A stretch of 64,000 bases of DNA from NCBI RefSeq assembly GCF_025567415.1, contig NZ_JAOQJV010000010.1:21837-85836 (forward strand). Reading direction: 5' to 3'. Made by a program: the position numbers and the translations under genes. Of the stretch, positions 52,299 through 60,392 are shown one piece after another; positions within the stretch are counted from its first letter, which is position 1; each line of letters starts with the position of its first letter. The stretch is from Claveliimonas ammoniilytica. GTDB lineage: Bacteria > Bacillota > Clostridia > Lachnospirales > Lachnospiraceae. Below the pieces are notes generated by a model. That model had not been told where the DNA came from. It did not search any database and saw nothing but the letters and a program-made list of their open reading frames with translations.

Positions 52299-53207
52299 CT
52301 AACCTCCTATTTTAGTGTTTTGAAATCCTGCATCCTTGAAAAGCTGTACAAAACTTTCCATTTCTTCTTTGGATGGTGCATGTAAATCTGTTCCTTTATA
52401 TTCCATATCCAGCTTGGCGTATTTGCCACTGCCTGTATCGTGATAAGGCAGGAGATTCACCTGAGCCGGGTGGATGTCGTGTTCTTTCAGAAACCTGATT
52501 GTCTCTGTCATATTCTGTTCATTACCGTTGACCTCTTTTACAGTAGGAATACGGATATAAATGCGGGCGCCTGCGTCAGACAGCTTCACCAGATTCTCGA
52601 GGATCAGCTTGTTGTCAACGCCGATATATTTTTTATGAAGCTCCGGATCCATGACTTTGACATCATATAAAAATGTATTCACATATGGAAGGATCGCTTC
52701 AAATTTATCATAGGAAACCTGACCACAGGTGTCAATAGTAAGAGTGATATCTTCATGCTTTAATGCCTTGGCAATTGCAAGAATGTAATCCGTTGACATG
52801 GTCATGACCTCACCGCCGGAGAGTGTAACACCGCCGCCGGAATCTTCGTAGAACATCAGATCCTTCTTTAACTCGCGGATCAAATTCTTAACAGGGTATT
52901 CTTCGCCGATGATCTCGCGGATACCTTGTGGACAGAAGTTCGTACATTTGCCACAGAGCTGACAGACTGTCTTGTCGAGTACCGGTTTGCCATCCTGCAT
53001 CGTGATCGCACCGGACGGACAGACCTTAGCACAGCAGCCGCAGCCCGTACATTTTTCAGAATCATATTGAAGCTCCTGCTCATAACGCTGTGTCTCAGGG
53101 TTGTGACACCATTCACATTTGAGCGGACAGCCTTTGAAAAATACGGTTGTGCGGATTCCGTCACCATCATGTATAGAGAATTTTTGAATGTTGGTAATCA
53201 GATTCAT
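52299..53207 (-). CDS. radical SAM glycyl-radical activating enzyme for HypD
   Basis: Uses S-adenosylmethionine and a [4Fe-4S] cluster to place the glycyl radical on HypD. Cys27, Cys31 and Cys34 (GCPLKCEWC) bind the radical cluster. Two ferredoxin-type clusters follow (CTGCGCCAKVCPSG near 53 and CQLCGKCTNFCPQG near 82), as in activases of dehydratase-type glycyl radical enzymes but not PFL activase. The Gly-rich SGGGVTLSGGEVM lies near 122. Length 302 is normal. It is the first gene of the operon, 4 bases before hypD, with the operator and promoter at 53238-53292. Confidence 0.93.
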   Translation of the reverse strand: MNLITNIQKFSIHDGDGIRTTVFFKGCPLKCEWCHNPETQRYEQELQYDSEKCTGCGCCAKVCPSGAITMQDGKPVLDKTVCQLCGKCTNFCPQGIREIIGEEYPVKNLIRELKKDLMFYEDSGGGVTLSGGEVMTMSTDYILAIAKALKHEDITLTIDTCGQVSYDKFEAILPYVNTFLYDVKVMDPELHKKYIGVDNKLILENLVKLSDAGARIYIRIPTVKEVNGNEQNMTETIRFLKEHDIHPAQVNLLPYHDTGSGKYAKLDMEYKGTDLHAPSKEEMESFVQLFKDAGFQNTKIGG

Positions 53208-53237
53208 CGTATTTTTATTCCTTTCTTATCAGGGTTA

Positions 53238-53263
53238 TAGACTATGGTTTGTACTACAGTCTA
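53238..53263. promoter_or_regulatory. inverted-repeat operator of the hypD operon
   Basis: TAGACTATGGT (53238-53248) and ACTACAGTCTA (53253-53263, complement TAGACTGTAGT) form an 11-bp inverted repeat with a 4-base gap. It directly follows the -10 box on the minus strand, covering the expected transcription start. Related half-sites occur at 53363-53373 and 53494-53504. Confidence 0.65.
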
Positions 53264-53292
53264 AAAGTACCATATAACGGTTAGATTGTCAA
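53264..53292 (-). promoter_or_regulatory. promoter of the hypD activase-hypD operon
   Basis: On the minus strand TTGACA (53292-53287), 17 bases, TACTTT (53269-53264). Confidence 0.6.
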
Positions 53293-53351
53293 TAGTTTGA
53301 CAGATGAAAACGAAAATGCAAGAAAGAAAATTAAAAAATTCAAAAAAAGAC

Positions 53352-53380
53352 TGGAAATGTTTTAAACTATGGTATATAAT
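53352..53380 (+). promoter_or_regulatory. promoter of a short leader RNA
   Basis: TGGAAA (53352-53357), 17 bases, TATAAT (53375-53380), with TAAACTATGGT, a copy of the operator half-site, inside the spacer at 53363-53373. Confidence 0.45.
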
Positions 53381-53386
53381 CACGTC

Positions 53387-53430
53387 AAGCGTTACCAAAG
53401 AAGGCATCCTTAAAAAGGTGCCTTTTTTTG
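53387..53430 (+). terminator. short transcript ending in an intrinsic terminator
   Basis: From the promoter at 53352 a transcript of only ~45 bases would reach the stem AAGGCATCCTT / AAGGTGCCTT (53401-53424) and T7. It is either an attenuated leader of the GH127 operon or a very small RNA. No frame is visible. Confidence 0.5.
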
Positions 53431-53434
53431 CACT

Positions 53435-53466
53435 TTTTTAGACATTTTATGAAATGCGTCTAAAAA
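53435..53466. promoter_or_regulatory. TTTTTAGAC inverted repeat
   Basis: TTTTTAGAC (53435-53443) and GTCTAAAAA (53458-53466) face each other across 14 bases. They share the TAGAC core of the other operators in this region. Confidence 0.45.
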
Positions 53467-53489
53467 TCATGAAAAATAGCAAAGAGGAA

Positions 53490-53518
53490 TTGAACTTTAG
53501 TCTAAAAAGTGTTATATT
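53490..53518 (+). promoter_or_regulatory. promoter of the GH127-opp operon with embedded operator half-site
   Basis: TTGAAC (53490-53495), 17 bases, TATATT (53513-53518). The spacer carries ACTTTAGTCTA (from 53494), complement TAGACTAAAGT, differing from the hypD operator at one or two positions. A repressor bound here would block polymerase directly. Confidence 0.6.
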
Positions 53519-53551
53519 ATTAACGTGTATAAAATTATAGAGGATGTCAAT

Positions 53552-55624
53552 ATGAACCTGAACGACCAGAAAGTAGTACAAAAAGATATGGATTTTCTTT
53601 ATCTTGGGAATTTGAAGACTGTGACGTTTAATCTTGCACTTCCTGCAAAAGGGAAGTACGGATCAGAGATCAGTTGGAGTTCGGGAGAAGAACGTTTCCT
53701 GGATACAGATGGCAGGGTGAACCGTCCGTTATATGGCATGGGAAACCGGGAAGTGCTTTTGACAGGTACTTTTACATATGGAGAAGCGATTGCCAGCAAA
53801 GTATATGCAGTGACGATCCTGGAACAGGAGAATCCACATCATAATGCAGATACATATCCTATAGAAGTTACCGTGCAGGGAAGACCTGATAAAGATGCAG
53901 AAGTTTATCAGAACGCAGAGGCAGAGATCCGGATACTTCCGGGGAATGCATTTTACGAGGCACAGGAACGGATGCATCAGTATTTGCTTTCGATGGATGA
54001 TGACAGTATGCTGTATCATTTCCGGAAGGCGTCTGGGCTGGACACCAGGGGCGCGGAATGCCCATATGGATGGGACGCTGAGGAAAGCCAGATTCAAGGA
54101 CATACCACTGGACATTATCTTTCGGCACTGGCACTTTGCTATCGTGCGACAGGAGATGTGCGAATCCGGGACAAAGCAGTTTATATGGTAGATGAACTGG
54201 AAAAGTGTCAGCAGGCTTTTCGAAATATAGACGGTATTCATGAAGGTTTTTTAAGTCCATACTCAGAAGAGCAATTTAATCTGTTGGAAGAGTATACACC
54301 ATATCCGAAGATCTGGGCACCATATTATACACTTCATAAGATCATAGCAGGTCTGTTGGACTGTTACCTATATATTAATAAGAAAGAAGCTCTCTCCATT
54401 GCAGAACAGATGGGAGAGTGGACATGGCACAGATTATCACGGCTCCCGGAAGCGCAGCTTAAGAAGATGTGGAGCATGTACATAGCCGGAGAATTTGGCG
54501 GTATGAATGTGGTAATGGCACAGCTTGCAGAGTTGACAGGCAAAGAAGAATTCCTGAAGTGTGCCAGATTATTTGATAATGACAAGTTATATCGGCCACT
54601 GATGCGTTATCAGGATCAGCTGAATGGAATCCATGCGAATCAGCATATTCCGCAGATCCTGGGAGCGATAGAAATATACAAAGCATCAGGGGATCTAAAG
54701 TATCTGGAGATGGCAAGAGCGTTCTGGACGACGGTAACGGAGAATAGAACTTATGCCACAGGTGGTGTCGGTGAGGGCGAGATGTTCCAGGGGTACCGGG
54801 AAATCGGAAAGCTTCTGACAGCATCGACCCAGGAGACATGTGCTTCATATAATATGCTGAAGCTCACCAGAGAACTGTATCAGATGGATCCTGACAGCAG
54901 GTATATGGACTATTATGAAAAGACTCTTTATAACCACATTCTGGCAACACCAGATGAAAGCGGGAGCGGAGAAAGTACTTATTTCTTTCCGCTTGGACCG
55001 GGGATGAAGAGAGAGTTCTTATTTGAAAACAGCTGTTGTCATGGAACCGGCATGGAGAGTCACTTTAAGTATCAGGAAGGTATGTATTTCCAGAAAAGGG
55101 ATGCATTCTTTATAAATATGTATATACCGTCTGAATTCAGCCAGGATGATATGAAGCTTCATATGGAGTGTGTATCACAGCGCAGACAGGAATATGAACT
55201 GAGTATTCAGAATAGCACATTTCGGAAGTTATATCTTCGCTATCCGGAGTGGGCAGATGAATGTTTGCTGGAGATGGATGGAGAAGTGTTGGAGACGAAG
55301 AAAAATAAAGCCGGGTATATCGAGATCACGATGCACTCCAGTGATGTGAAACTTCGGATTCGGTGGACGCCGGGTGTGAAAGTGCTTCGAGCACCGGATG
55401 AACCGGAAAAAGTAGCAATCCAATATGGACCATATATTATGGCAGCACTTTCGGAAGAGACTGATTTCCTGGAACTTCCGGTGAAAGAGGCTGAGATTGC
55501 AGAACGGATGGAATGGATAGATGAACATGAAGACGAACTGAGTTTCCGGCTTGGTGGCTGGAAATGGATTCCGGTTTACGAAGTGGGAGACAGAGCGTAT
55601 CATGTATATACGATAATTAAGTGA
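53552..55624 (+). CDS. GH127 beta-L-arabinofuranosidase
   Basis: Glycoside hydrolase of the DUF1680/GH127 family, which removes beta-L-arabinofuranose using a zinc-bound cysteine nucleophile. The Zn ligands and nucleophile match HypBA1 of Bifidobacterium: Glu428 and Cys430 in QETCASYNMLKLTREL, and Cys495-Cys496 in NSCCHGTGMESH; the acid/base Glu is probably in TGGVGEGEMF. An atrophied Ig-like N-terminal domain (about 1-95) precedes the (alpha/alpha)6 barrel, with beta domains after it. There is no signal peptide, so it acts in the cytoplasm on imported glycopeptides or sugars. The open frame extends to a GTG at 53525; ATG 53552 has GAGGATG. It heads the operon with peptidase and opp genes. 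The distant GH146 activity cannot be excluded. Confidence 0.88.
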   Translation: MNLNDQKVVQKDMDFLYLGNLKTVTFNLALPAKGKYGSEISWSSGEERFLDTDGRVNRPLYGMGNREVLLTGTFTYGEAIASKVYAVTILEQENPHHNADTYPIEVTVQGRPDKDAEVYQNAEAEIRILPGNAFYEAQERMHQYLLSMDDDSMLYHFRKASGLDTRGAECPYGWDAEESQIQGHTTGHYLSALALCYRATGDVRIRDKAVYMVDELEKCQQAFRNIDGIHEGFLSPYSEEQFNLLEEYTPYPKIWAPYYTLHKIIAGLLDCYLYINKKEALSIAEQMGEWTWHRLSRLPEAQLKKMWSMYIAGEFGGMNVVMAQLAELTGKEEFLKCARLFDNDKLYRPLMRYQDQLNGIHANQHIPQILGAIEIYKASGDLKYLEMARAFWTTVTENRTYATGGVGEGEMFQGYREIGKLLTASTQETCASYNMLKLTRELYQMDPDSRYMDYYEKTLYNHILATPDESGSGESTYFFPLGPGMKREFLFENSCCHGTGMESHFKYQEGMYFQKRDAFFINMYIPSEFSQDDMKLHMECVSQRRQEYELSIQNSTFRKLYLRYPEWADECLLEMDGEVLETKKNKAGYIEITMHSSDVKLRIRWTPGVKVLRAPDEPEKVAIQYGPYIMAALSEETDFLELPVKEAEIAERMEWIDEHEDELSFRLGGWKWIPVYEVGDRAYHVYTIIK

Positions 55625-55646
55625 AAGGCAGGTATAAGCAGACATT

Positions 55647-56711
55647 ATGAATCGATTAGAAGAATTAAGAAGCTACATGGAAAAAGAAGGACTGGACGGA
55701 TTTTATATTGCTAAGCCGGCCAATGTCAGATGTATCAGCGCATACACAGGCGATGATTCGTACCTGTTTATTGATAAAGCAAATCAGTATTTTATCACAG
55801 ATCCGAGATATACCGAGCAGGCAGGTATGGAATGCCCGGATTATGAGATTATCAACTGGAGATCAACCAGTATTGGTAATGTAATCTCAGAACTGTGTAA
55901 GAAAGATGGAGTTAAGACTGTTGGTTTTGAACAGGATCATCTTACATTTGAGACATGGAAATCCATGCAGGATATGATCGATGCAGAATTAGTACCGACA
56001 TTGAATGTGGTTGAAAGATTCCGTGAATTGAAGACACCGGAAGAGATCCAGAAGTTAAGAGTTTCCTGTGATATTGCTTCCAGAGCATTTGATAAGATTC
56101 TTCAGGACATCAAAGTGGGAGTGACAGAGAAGGAACTCGCTTCCAGGTTATCACATTACATGGTAATGGAAGGCGCAGATACCAAGCCGTACGGAGGAAT
56201 CCTGATCTCAGGACCTAAGACATCACTTCTTCATGGCATTCCGGGCAACAGAGCCCTGGAATACGGAGATTTCGTGCTGATGGATTATGGATGCCAGTAT
56301 GATGGTTATCTTTCCGATATGACAAGAACGGTAGTTGTCGGTAAGGCAACGCCGAAGCAGAAAGAAGTATATAAGCTTTGCAGACAGATGACAGAGGATG
56401 TTGAAGCAACAATCAAACCGGGAGTTACCGGCGAGGACTGCTATCAGGCATCACTGAAAGCGATAGAAGGAACTGAATATATGCCGTATAACTACACGGG
56501 AATCGGTCATGGAGTAGGTTTGTTTGTACATGAACTTCCATTTATTGGTAAGAACCATACCGATGTGCTGCAGGCAGGCAGCGTAATGACGGTAGAACCA
56601 GGTATTTATATCCCGGGATGGGGTGGTGTCCGGATCGAAGATCAGGGTATCATTACAGAGAATGGATATGAGAACCTGATAAGTGCTACACATGAGCTAA
56701 TAGAACTTTAA
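55647..56711 (+). CDS. Xaa-Pro aminopeptidase (M24B)
   Basis: Cleaves the N-terminal residue from peptides with proline, or plausibly hydroxyproline, in second position. It has a creatinase-like N-terminal domain (1-125) and a catalytic domain with metal ligands in MDYGCQYDGYLSDMTRT (two Asp), GIGHGVGLFVHE (His), TVEPGIYIP (Glu) and VRIEDQGII (Glu). The 354 residues match the short Firmicute PepP/YqhT form. It follows GH127 by 22 bases and precedes oppA by 16, so it is part of the same transcript. Cytoplasmic. Confidence 0.92.
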   Translation: MNRLEELRSYMEKEGLDGFYIAKPANVRCISAYTGDDSYLFIDKANQYFITDPRYTEQAGMECPDYEIINWRSTSIGNVISELCKKDGVKTVGFEQDHLTFETWKSMQDMIDAELVPTLNVVERFRELKTPEEIQKLRVSCDIASRAFDKILQDIKVGVTEKELASRLSHYMVMEGADTKPYGGILISGPKTSLLHGIPGNRALEYGDFVLMDYGCQYDGYLSDMTRTVVVGKATPKQKEVYKLCRQMTEDVEATIKPGVTGEDCYQASLKAIEGTEYMPYNYTGIGHGVGLFVHELPFIGKNHTDVLQAGSVMTVEPGIYIPGWGGVRIEDQGIITENGYENLISATHELIEL

Positions 56712-56727
56712 AGAAGGAGGACAACTT

Positions 56728-58371
56728 ATGAAAAAGAGAGTATTAGCTGCATTTTTAAGTATGGCAATGGTAGCAGGTCTTGCTACAGGCTGTGGAACAC
56801 CAGGCGGTGGAAGCTCAGATGGAGATTCATCTGACGGAAAAGTATTCCGTTATGCTGTAAACACACTGCCGACTACTTTGGACCCGACTAAGGGACAGAG
56901 CATTGGTGACAATGAGATTCAGCATGCGATCACAGAAGGACTTACACGTAACACCGCTGGTGACGTTAAGCCGGGTATCGCAGAGAGCTGGGATGAGTCT
57001 GAGGATGGACTTACTTACACATTCCACCTGCGTAAAGATGCAAAATGGAGCGATGGAGAGCCAATCACAGCTGGTGACTTCGAGTACAGCTGGAAGAGAC
57101 TGGTTAATCCTGAAACAGCCAGCCCATATGCATTCATCGGTGACTGCTTAAAGAATGGTCAGGCCATTGAGCAGGGTAACATGGATGTTGAGGAACTGGG
57201 AGTTAAGGCTGTAGACGACAACACACTTGAGGTAACACTTGAGCACCCGACATCATACTTCCTGAGTCTGATCGGATCATCAGGACAGTTTGCACCACTT
57301 CGCCAGGACATTGTTGAAAAATACGGCACAGACTTTGCTGCAACTTCAGAGAAGAACGTATACTCTGGTCCGTTTGTAATGACAAGCTCAGAGGATAATG
57401 TATGGACATTCGAGAAGAACGACAATTACTGGGATAAAGATTCTATTAACCTTGATAAATGTGAGCTGAACTACGTAGAGAACACAGATACACAGCTTTC
57501 AATGTATGAGGCAGGAGATCTGGATTATGTACAGGTTCCTACAGCATACGTTCCGGATTACAAGGACAAAGCTGAAGTATTTGCAAATGGTAACGTTGAC
57601 TTCTGTTACATCAACTCTAAGAGCGACAACCCGGTACTTGGCAACAAGAACTTCCGTCTTGCTCTGAACTATGCACTGAATCGTAACGATTACAACAAGC
57701 TTGCTAATGCTGATACATACACAGCATTCAACGGACTGGTATTCCCGGGACTGCAGGCTAAGGGAACTACATACGGTGAAGCATATGACCTGAACTCTTA
57801 CTCATATCCACTGGATGGAGATCAGGACAAAGCTACAGAATACCTGAACGCTGCTATGCAGGAACTTGGTATTGCTAATGCTTCTGATATCACAGTTGAA
57901 GTAGTTACAACAGATGCTGACTCAAGCAAGAGAATCGTTGAGACTCTTCAGGAGCAGTGGCAGAATGCACTTGGAATCAATGTGAAGATCCGTCAGGTAA
58001 CATACGCTGACATCTACGGCAAAGTATTCCCAGAGCATGATTATGAGATCGGTTATGGCGGATGGGGATCTGACTATGATGATCCTTACAGCTACCTTGA
58101 ACTGTTCAAGAGCGACAGCTCTTACAACTACAGCCAGTATGAGAATCCGGAAGTTGATCAGCTTCTGGCAGCATCTCAGGATGAGGCTGATACAGATGCA
58201 CGTATGGATGAACTGAACAAAGCTGAGCAGGATATCCTTGCTGATGGCGCATTTGTACCTCTTCAGACAAGAAATGTATACTACATGTTGGATGATGATA
58301 CAACAGGTATCAACTTCTACTACTGCAGTCTGAACATCGACTGGGTATATGCAGACGTAAACGCTAAATAA
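56728..58371 (+). CDS. oppA: oligopeptide-binding lipoprotein OppA
   Basis: Extracellular solute-binding protein of family 5, anchored to the membrane by a lipid. The signal peptide ends in a lipobox LATGC (Cys22), followed by a Gly/Ser linker. The SBP_bac_5 signature region is GLTRNTAGDVKPGIAESWDE near 70-90. Length 547 is typical of OppA proteins for oligopeptides. Third gene of the GH127 operon. It is separated from oppB by 155 bases with two strong hairpins, which usually keeps the binding protein in excess of the membrane parts. Confidence 0.93.
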   Translation: MKKRVLAAFLSMAMVAGLATGCGTPGGGSSDGDSSDGKVFRYAVNTLPTTLDPTKGQSIGDNEIQHAITEGLTRNTAGDVKPGIAESWDESEDGLTYTFHLRKDAKWSDGEPITAGDFEYSWKRLVNPETASPYAFIGDCLKNGQAIEQGNMDVEELGVKAVDDNTLEVTLEHPTSYFLSLIGSSGQFAPLRQDIVEKYGTDFAATSEKNVYSGPFVMTSSEDNVWTFEKNDNYWDKDSINLDKCELNYVENTDTQLSMYEAGDLDYVQVPTAYVPDYKDKAEVFANGNVDFCYINSKSDNPVLGNKNFRLALNYALNRNDYNKLANADTYTAFNGLVFPGLQAKGTTYGEAYDLNSYSYPLDGDQDKATEYLNAAMQELGIANASDITVEVVTTDADSSKRIVETLQEQWQNALGINVKIRQVTYADIYGKVFPEHDYEIGYGGWGSDYDDPYSYLELFKSDSSYNYSQYENPEVDQLLAASQDEADTDARMDELNKAEQDILADGAFVPLQTRNVYYMLDDDTTGINFYYCSLNIDWVYADVNAK

Positions 58372-58407
58372 GCATTTATATCTGAATGGTAAGATAATAG
58401 CCTATTA

Positions 58408-58438
58408 TACAGAGTCCCGGTTTTTCCGGGACTCTGTA
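58408..58438 (+). terminator. attenuating/stabilising hairpin after oppA
   Basis: TACAGAGTCCCGG and CCGGGACTCTGTA form a perfect 13-bp stem with loop TTTTT and no T-run after it. It probably protects the oppA 3' end or partly terminates. Confidence 0.7.
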
Positions 58439-58448
58439 CAAGATTAGA

Positions 58449-58506
58449 ATGAAAAGGTGATTCAGGGAAGAAGGAATCATCTTCCTTTCCTGAATCCCCT
58501 TTTCAT
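58449..58506 (+). other. second long hairpin in the oppA-oppB gap
   Basis: ATGAAAAGGTGATTCAGG pairs with CCTGAATCCCCTTTTCAT, nearly complete, around a purine-rich loop. It ends 20 bases before oppB, next to its ribosome site. Confidence 0.65.
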
Positions 58507-58526
58507 ATCTGTTTAGGAGGAAAAAG

Positions 58527-59447
58527 ATGTTTAAGTATGTTGTTAAGCGGGTGATCGCAGCTATTATTACACTTTGGGCACTTGTTACCATCGTGTTCTT
58601 CCTGGTTCGTCTGATGCCTGGTGATCCATTTACCAGTGCAAAGCTGACAAAAGAAGTAGCTGCTAACATGAGATCGTACTACGGCTTTGATAAGCCGCTG
58701 ATCCAGCAGTATTTCACCTACCTGGCGAACTTGCTGCATGGCAATTTCGGTTACTCTATGAAGTACACCAATAAGACAGTTAACTATATTATCGGACAGA
58801 CATTCCCATATTCTGCCGACCTTGGAATCCGTGCACTGGTAATGGCCGTATCTTTTGGTCTGGTGCTTGGTATTATTGCCGCTAGAAACCGTGGCAAGAA
58901 GCTGGATTTCTTCTGTGTAATCATTGCGATTATCGGAACAAGTATTCCGGACTTCATTATGGGAGCAATTTTACAGTATTTCTTCGGAATTAAATGGGGA
59001 CTCTTCCCTGTGGCAAAGTATCTGGGCTTCAGATACACCATTCTTCCGGCAACCGCCCTGGCGTTCTATACGCTGGCATCTGTGTCGCGAATTATGAGAT
59101 CCAGTATGCTGGAAGTAACATCACAGGATTATATAAAGACAGCTCGTTCAAAAGGATTGTCTGAGTTCAGAATCACATTCAAGCATCAGATCCGTAATGC
59201 GATCATGCCTGTAATGACAATTCTGGGACCTACAGTAGCGTCTGTACTTACCGGTACATTCGTTATCGAGTCTATTTTTGCTATTCCTGGAATGGGTAAA
59301 TATTATGTATCAAGTGTAAATGAAAATGATTATGCGATGATTCTTGGAATGACCGTATTCTATGGCTTCTTCCTTGTAACGTGTAATCTGATTGTAGATA
59401 TTATGTACGGCGTGGCCGATCCACGAGTACGTATTGGTAAAAGGTAG
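58527..59447 (+). CDS. oppB: oligopeptide ABC transporter permease OppB
   Basis: First membrane subunit of the importer, 306 residues and six helices. It has the typical N-terminus RVIAAIITLWALVTIVFFLVR, the SLG-type first periplasmic loop, the EAA motif region YIKTARSKGLSEFRITFKHQIRNA near 210-233 that contacts the ATPases, and the terminal ADPRVRIGKR. The ribosome site is AGGAGG. Co-transcribed with oppC, oppD and oppF. Confidence 0.94.
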   Translation: MFKYVVKRVIAAIITLWALVTIVFFLVRLMPGDPFTSAKLTKEVAANMRSYYGFDKPLIQQYFTYLANLLHGNFGYSMKYTNKTVNYIIGQTFPYSADLGIRALVMAVSFGLVLGIIAARNRGKKLDFFCVIIAIIGTSIPDFIMGAILQYFFGIKWGLFPVAKYLGFRYTILPATALAFYTLASVSRIMRSSMLEVTSQDYIKTARSKGLSEFRITFKHQIRNAIMPVMTILGPTVASVLTGTFVIESIFAIPGMGKYYVSSVNENDYAMILGMTVFYGFFLVTCNLIVDIMYGVADPRVRIGKR

Positions 59448-59456
59448 GTGAGAGAA

Positions 59457-60380
59457 GTGGCTGAACTGAACAAAGAAATGTTTACTATTAAGGGTAAAAA
59501 TACAGAACGTATGGAATCCATCAGCAGACCGTCACTCTCTTTCTGGCAGGATGCATGGCGCAGATTAAGAAAGAACCGTGCCGCATTTGTCGGACTTTGC
59601 ATTATCGTGCTGTATGCGTTACTTGCAATATTTGCACCAATGCTCAGTCATTATGGATTTTCAACCATGGATCCGAATGCGATTCATGCAGGACCGTCTT
59701 CAGCACACTGGCTTGGATGTGATGCAACAGGTCGTGATCTGTGGGTTCGTACATGGATGGGAGCAAGAACATCTCTGACAATCGGTCTGCTCTCCGCATT
59801 TATTAATATGTGTGTAGGTGCAGTAGTAGGTGGTCTGTGTGGATACTATGGCGGTAAGCTGGATATGATCGTCATGCGTATCGTTGATGTGTTATATGGT
59901 ATCCCGAGTCTGATCATTACGATTCTGGTTATGATCGTATTAGGTAAAGGTATTACATGTCTGATCGTTGCGATGTGTATCGTAGGATGGATCGGTACCT
60001 GTCGTTTCGTGCGTGGTGAGGTATATCGTCTGAAAGAGCAGGATTTCGTAATGGCTGCTAAGGTACTCGGTATCCCGGATATCGTAATCATCCTTCGTCA
60101 CATTATTCCGAATATTCTTGGTATGATGGTAACAAACCTGTGTATGGCTATTCCAAACGCAATCTTCCAGGAAGCATTCTTAAGTTACATCGGTCTGGGT
60201 ATTGCACCTCCGAATTGTAGCTGGGGAGTTCTGGCAAAAGAAGGTATCCAGTTCCTGCGGATCCATCCGCATGAGATTGTTATGCCGGCGTTTTTCATCT
60301 GTACAACGATGCTTGCCCTGAACCTGCTGGGTGACGGACTGCGCGATGCAGTAGATCCAAAGCTTCGTGGAACTGAATAG
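59457..60380 (+). CDS. oppC: oligopeptide ABC transporter permease OppC
   Basis: Second membrane subunit. The N-terminal OppC_N segment WRRLRKNRAAFVGLCIIVLY precedes the core, with HWLGCDATGRDLWVRTWMGARTSL near 80-103, the EAA region FVMAAKVLGIPDIVIILRHIIPN near 197-219 and the terminal DPKLRGTE. The start is set at GTG 59457 because AGGTGAG lies 6 bases before it; a GTG 9 bases earlier, adjacent to the oppB stop, is also open. About 307 residues. Confidence 0.93.
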   Translation: MAELNKEMFTIKGKNTERMESISRPSLSFWQDAWRRLRKNRAAFVGLCIIVLYALLAIFAPMLSHYGFSTMDPNAIHAGPSSAHWLGCDATGRDLWVRTWMGARTSLTIGLLSAFINMCVGAVVGGLCGYYGGKLDMIVMRIVDVLYGIPSLIITILVMIVLGKGITCLIVAMCIVGWIGTCRFVRGEVYRLKEQDFVMAAKVLGIPDIVIILRHIIPNILGMMVTNLCMAIPNAIFQEAFLSYIGLGIAPPNCSWGVLAKEGIQFLRIHPHEIVMPAFFICTTMLALNLLGDGLRDAVDPKLRGTE

Positions 60381-60392
60381 GAGGAGCAGAAG

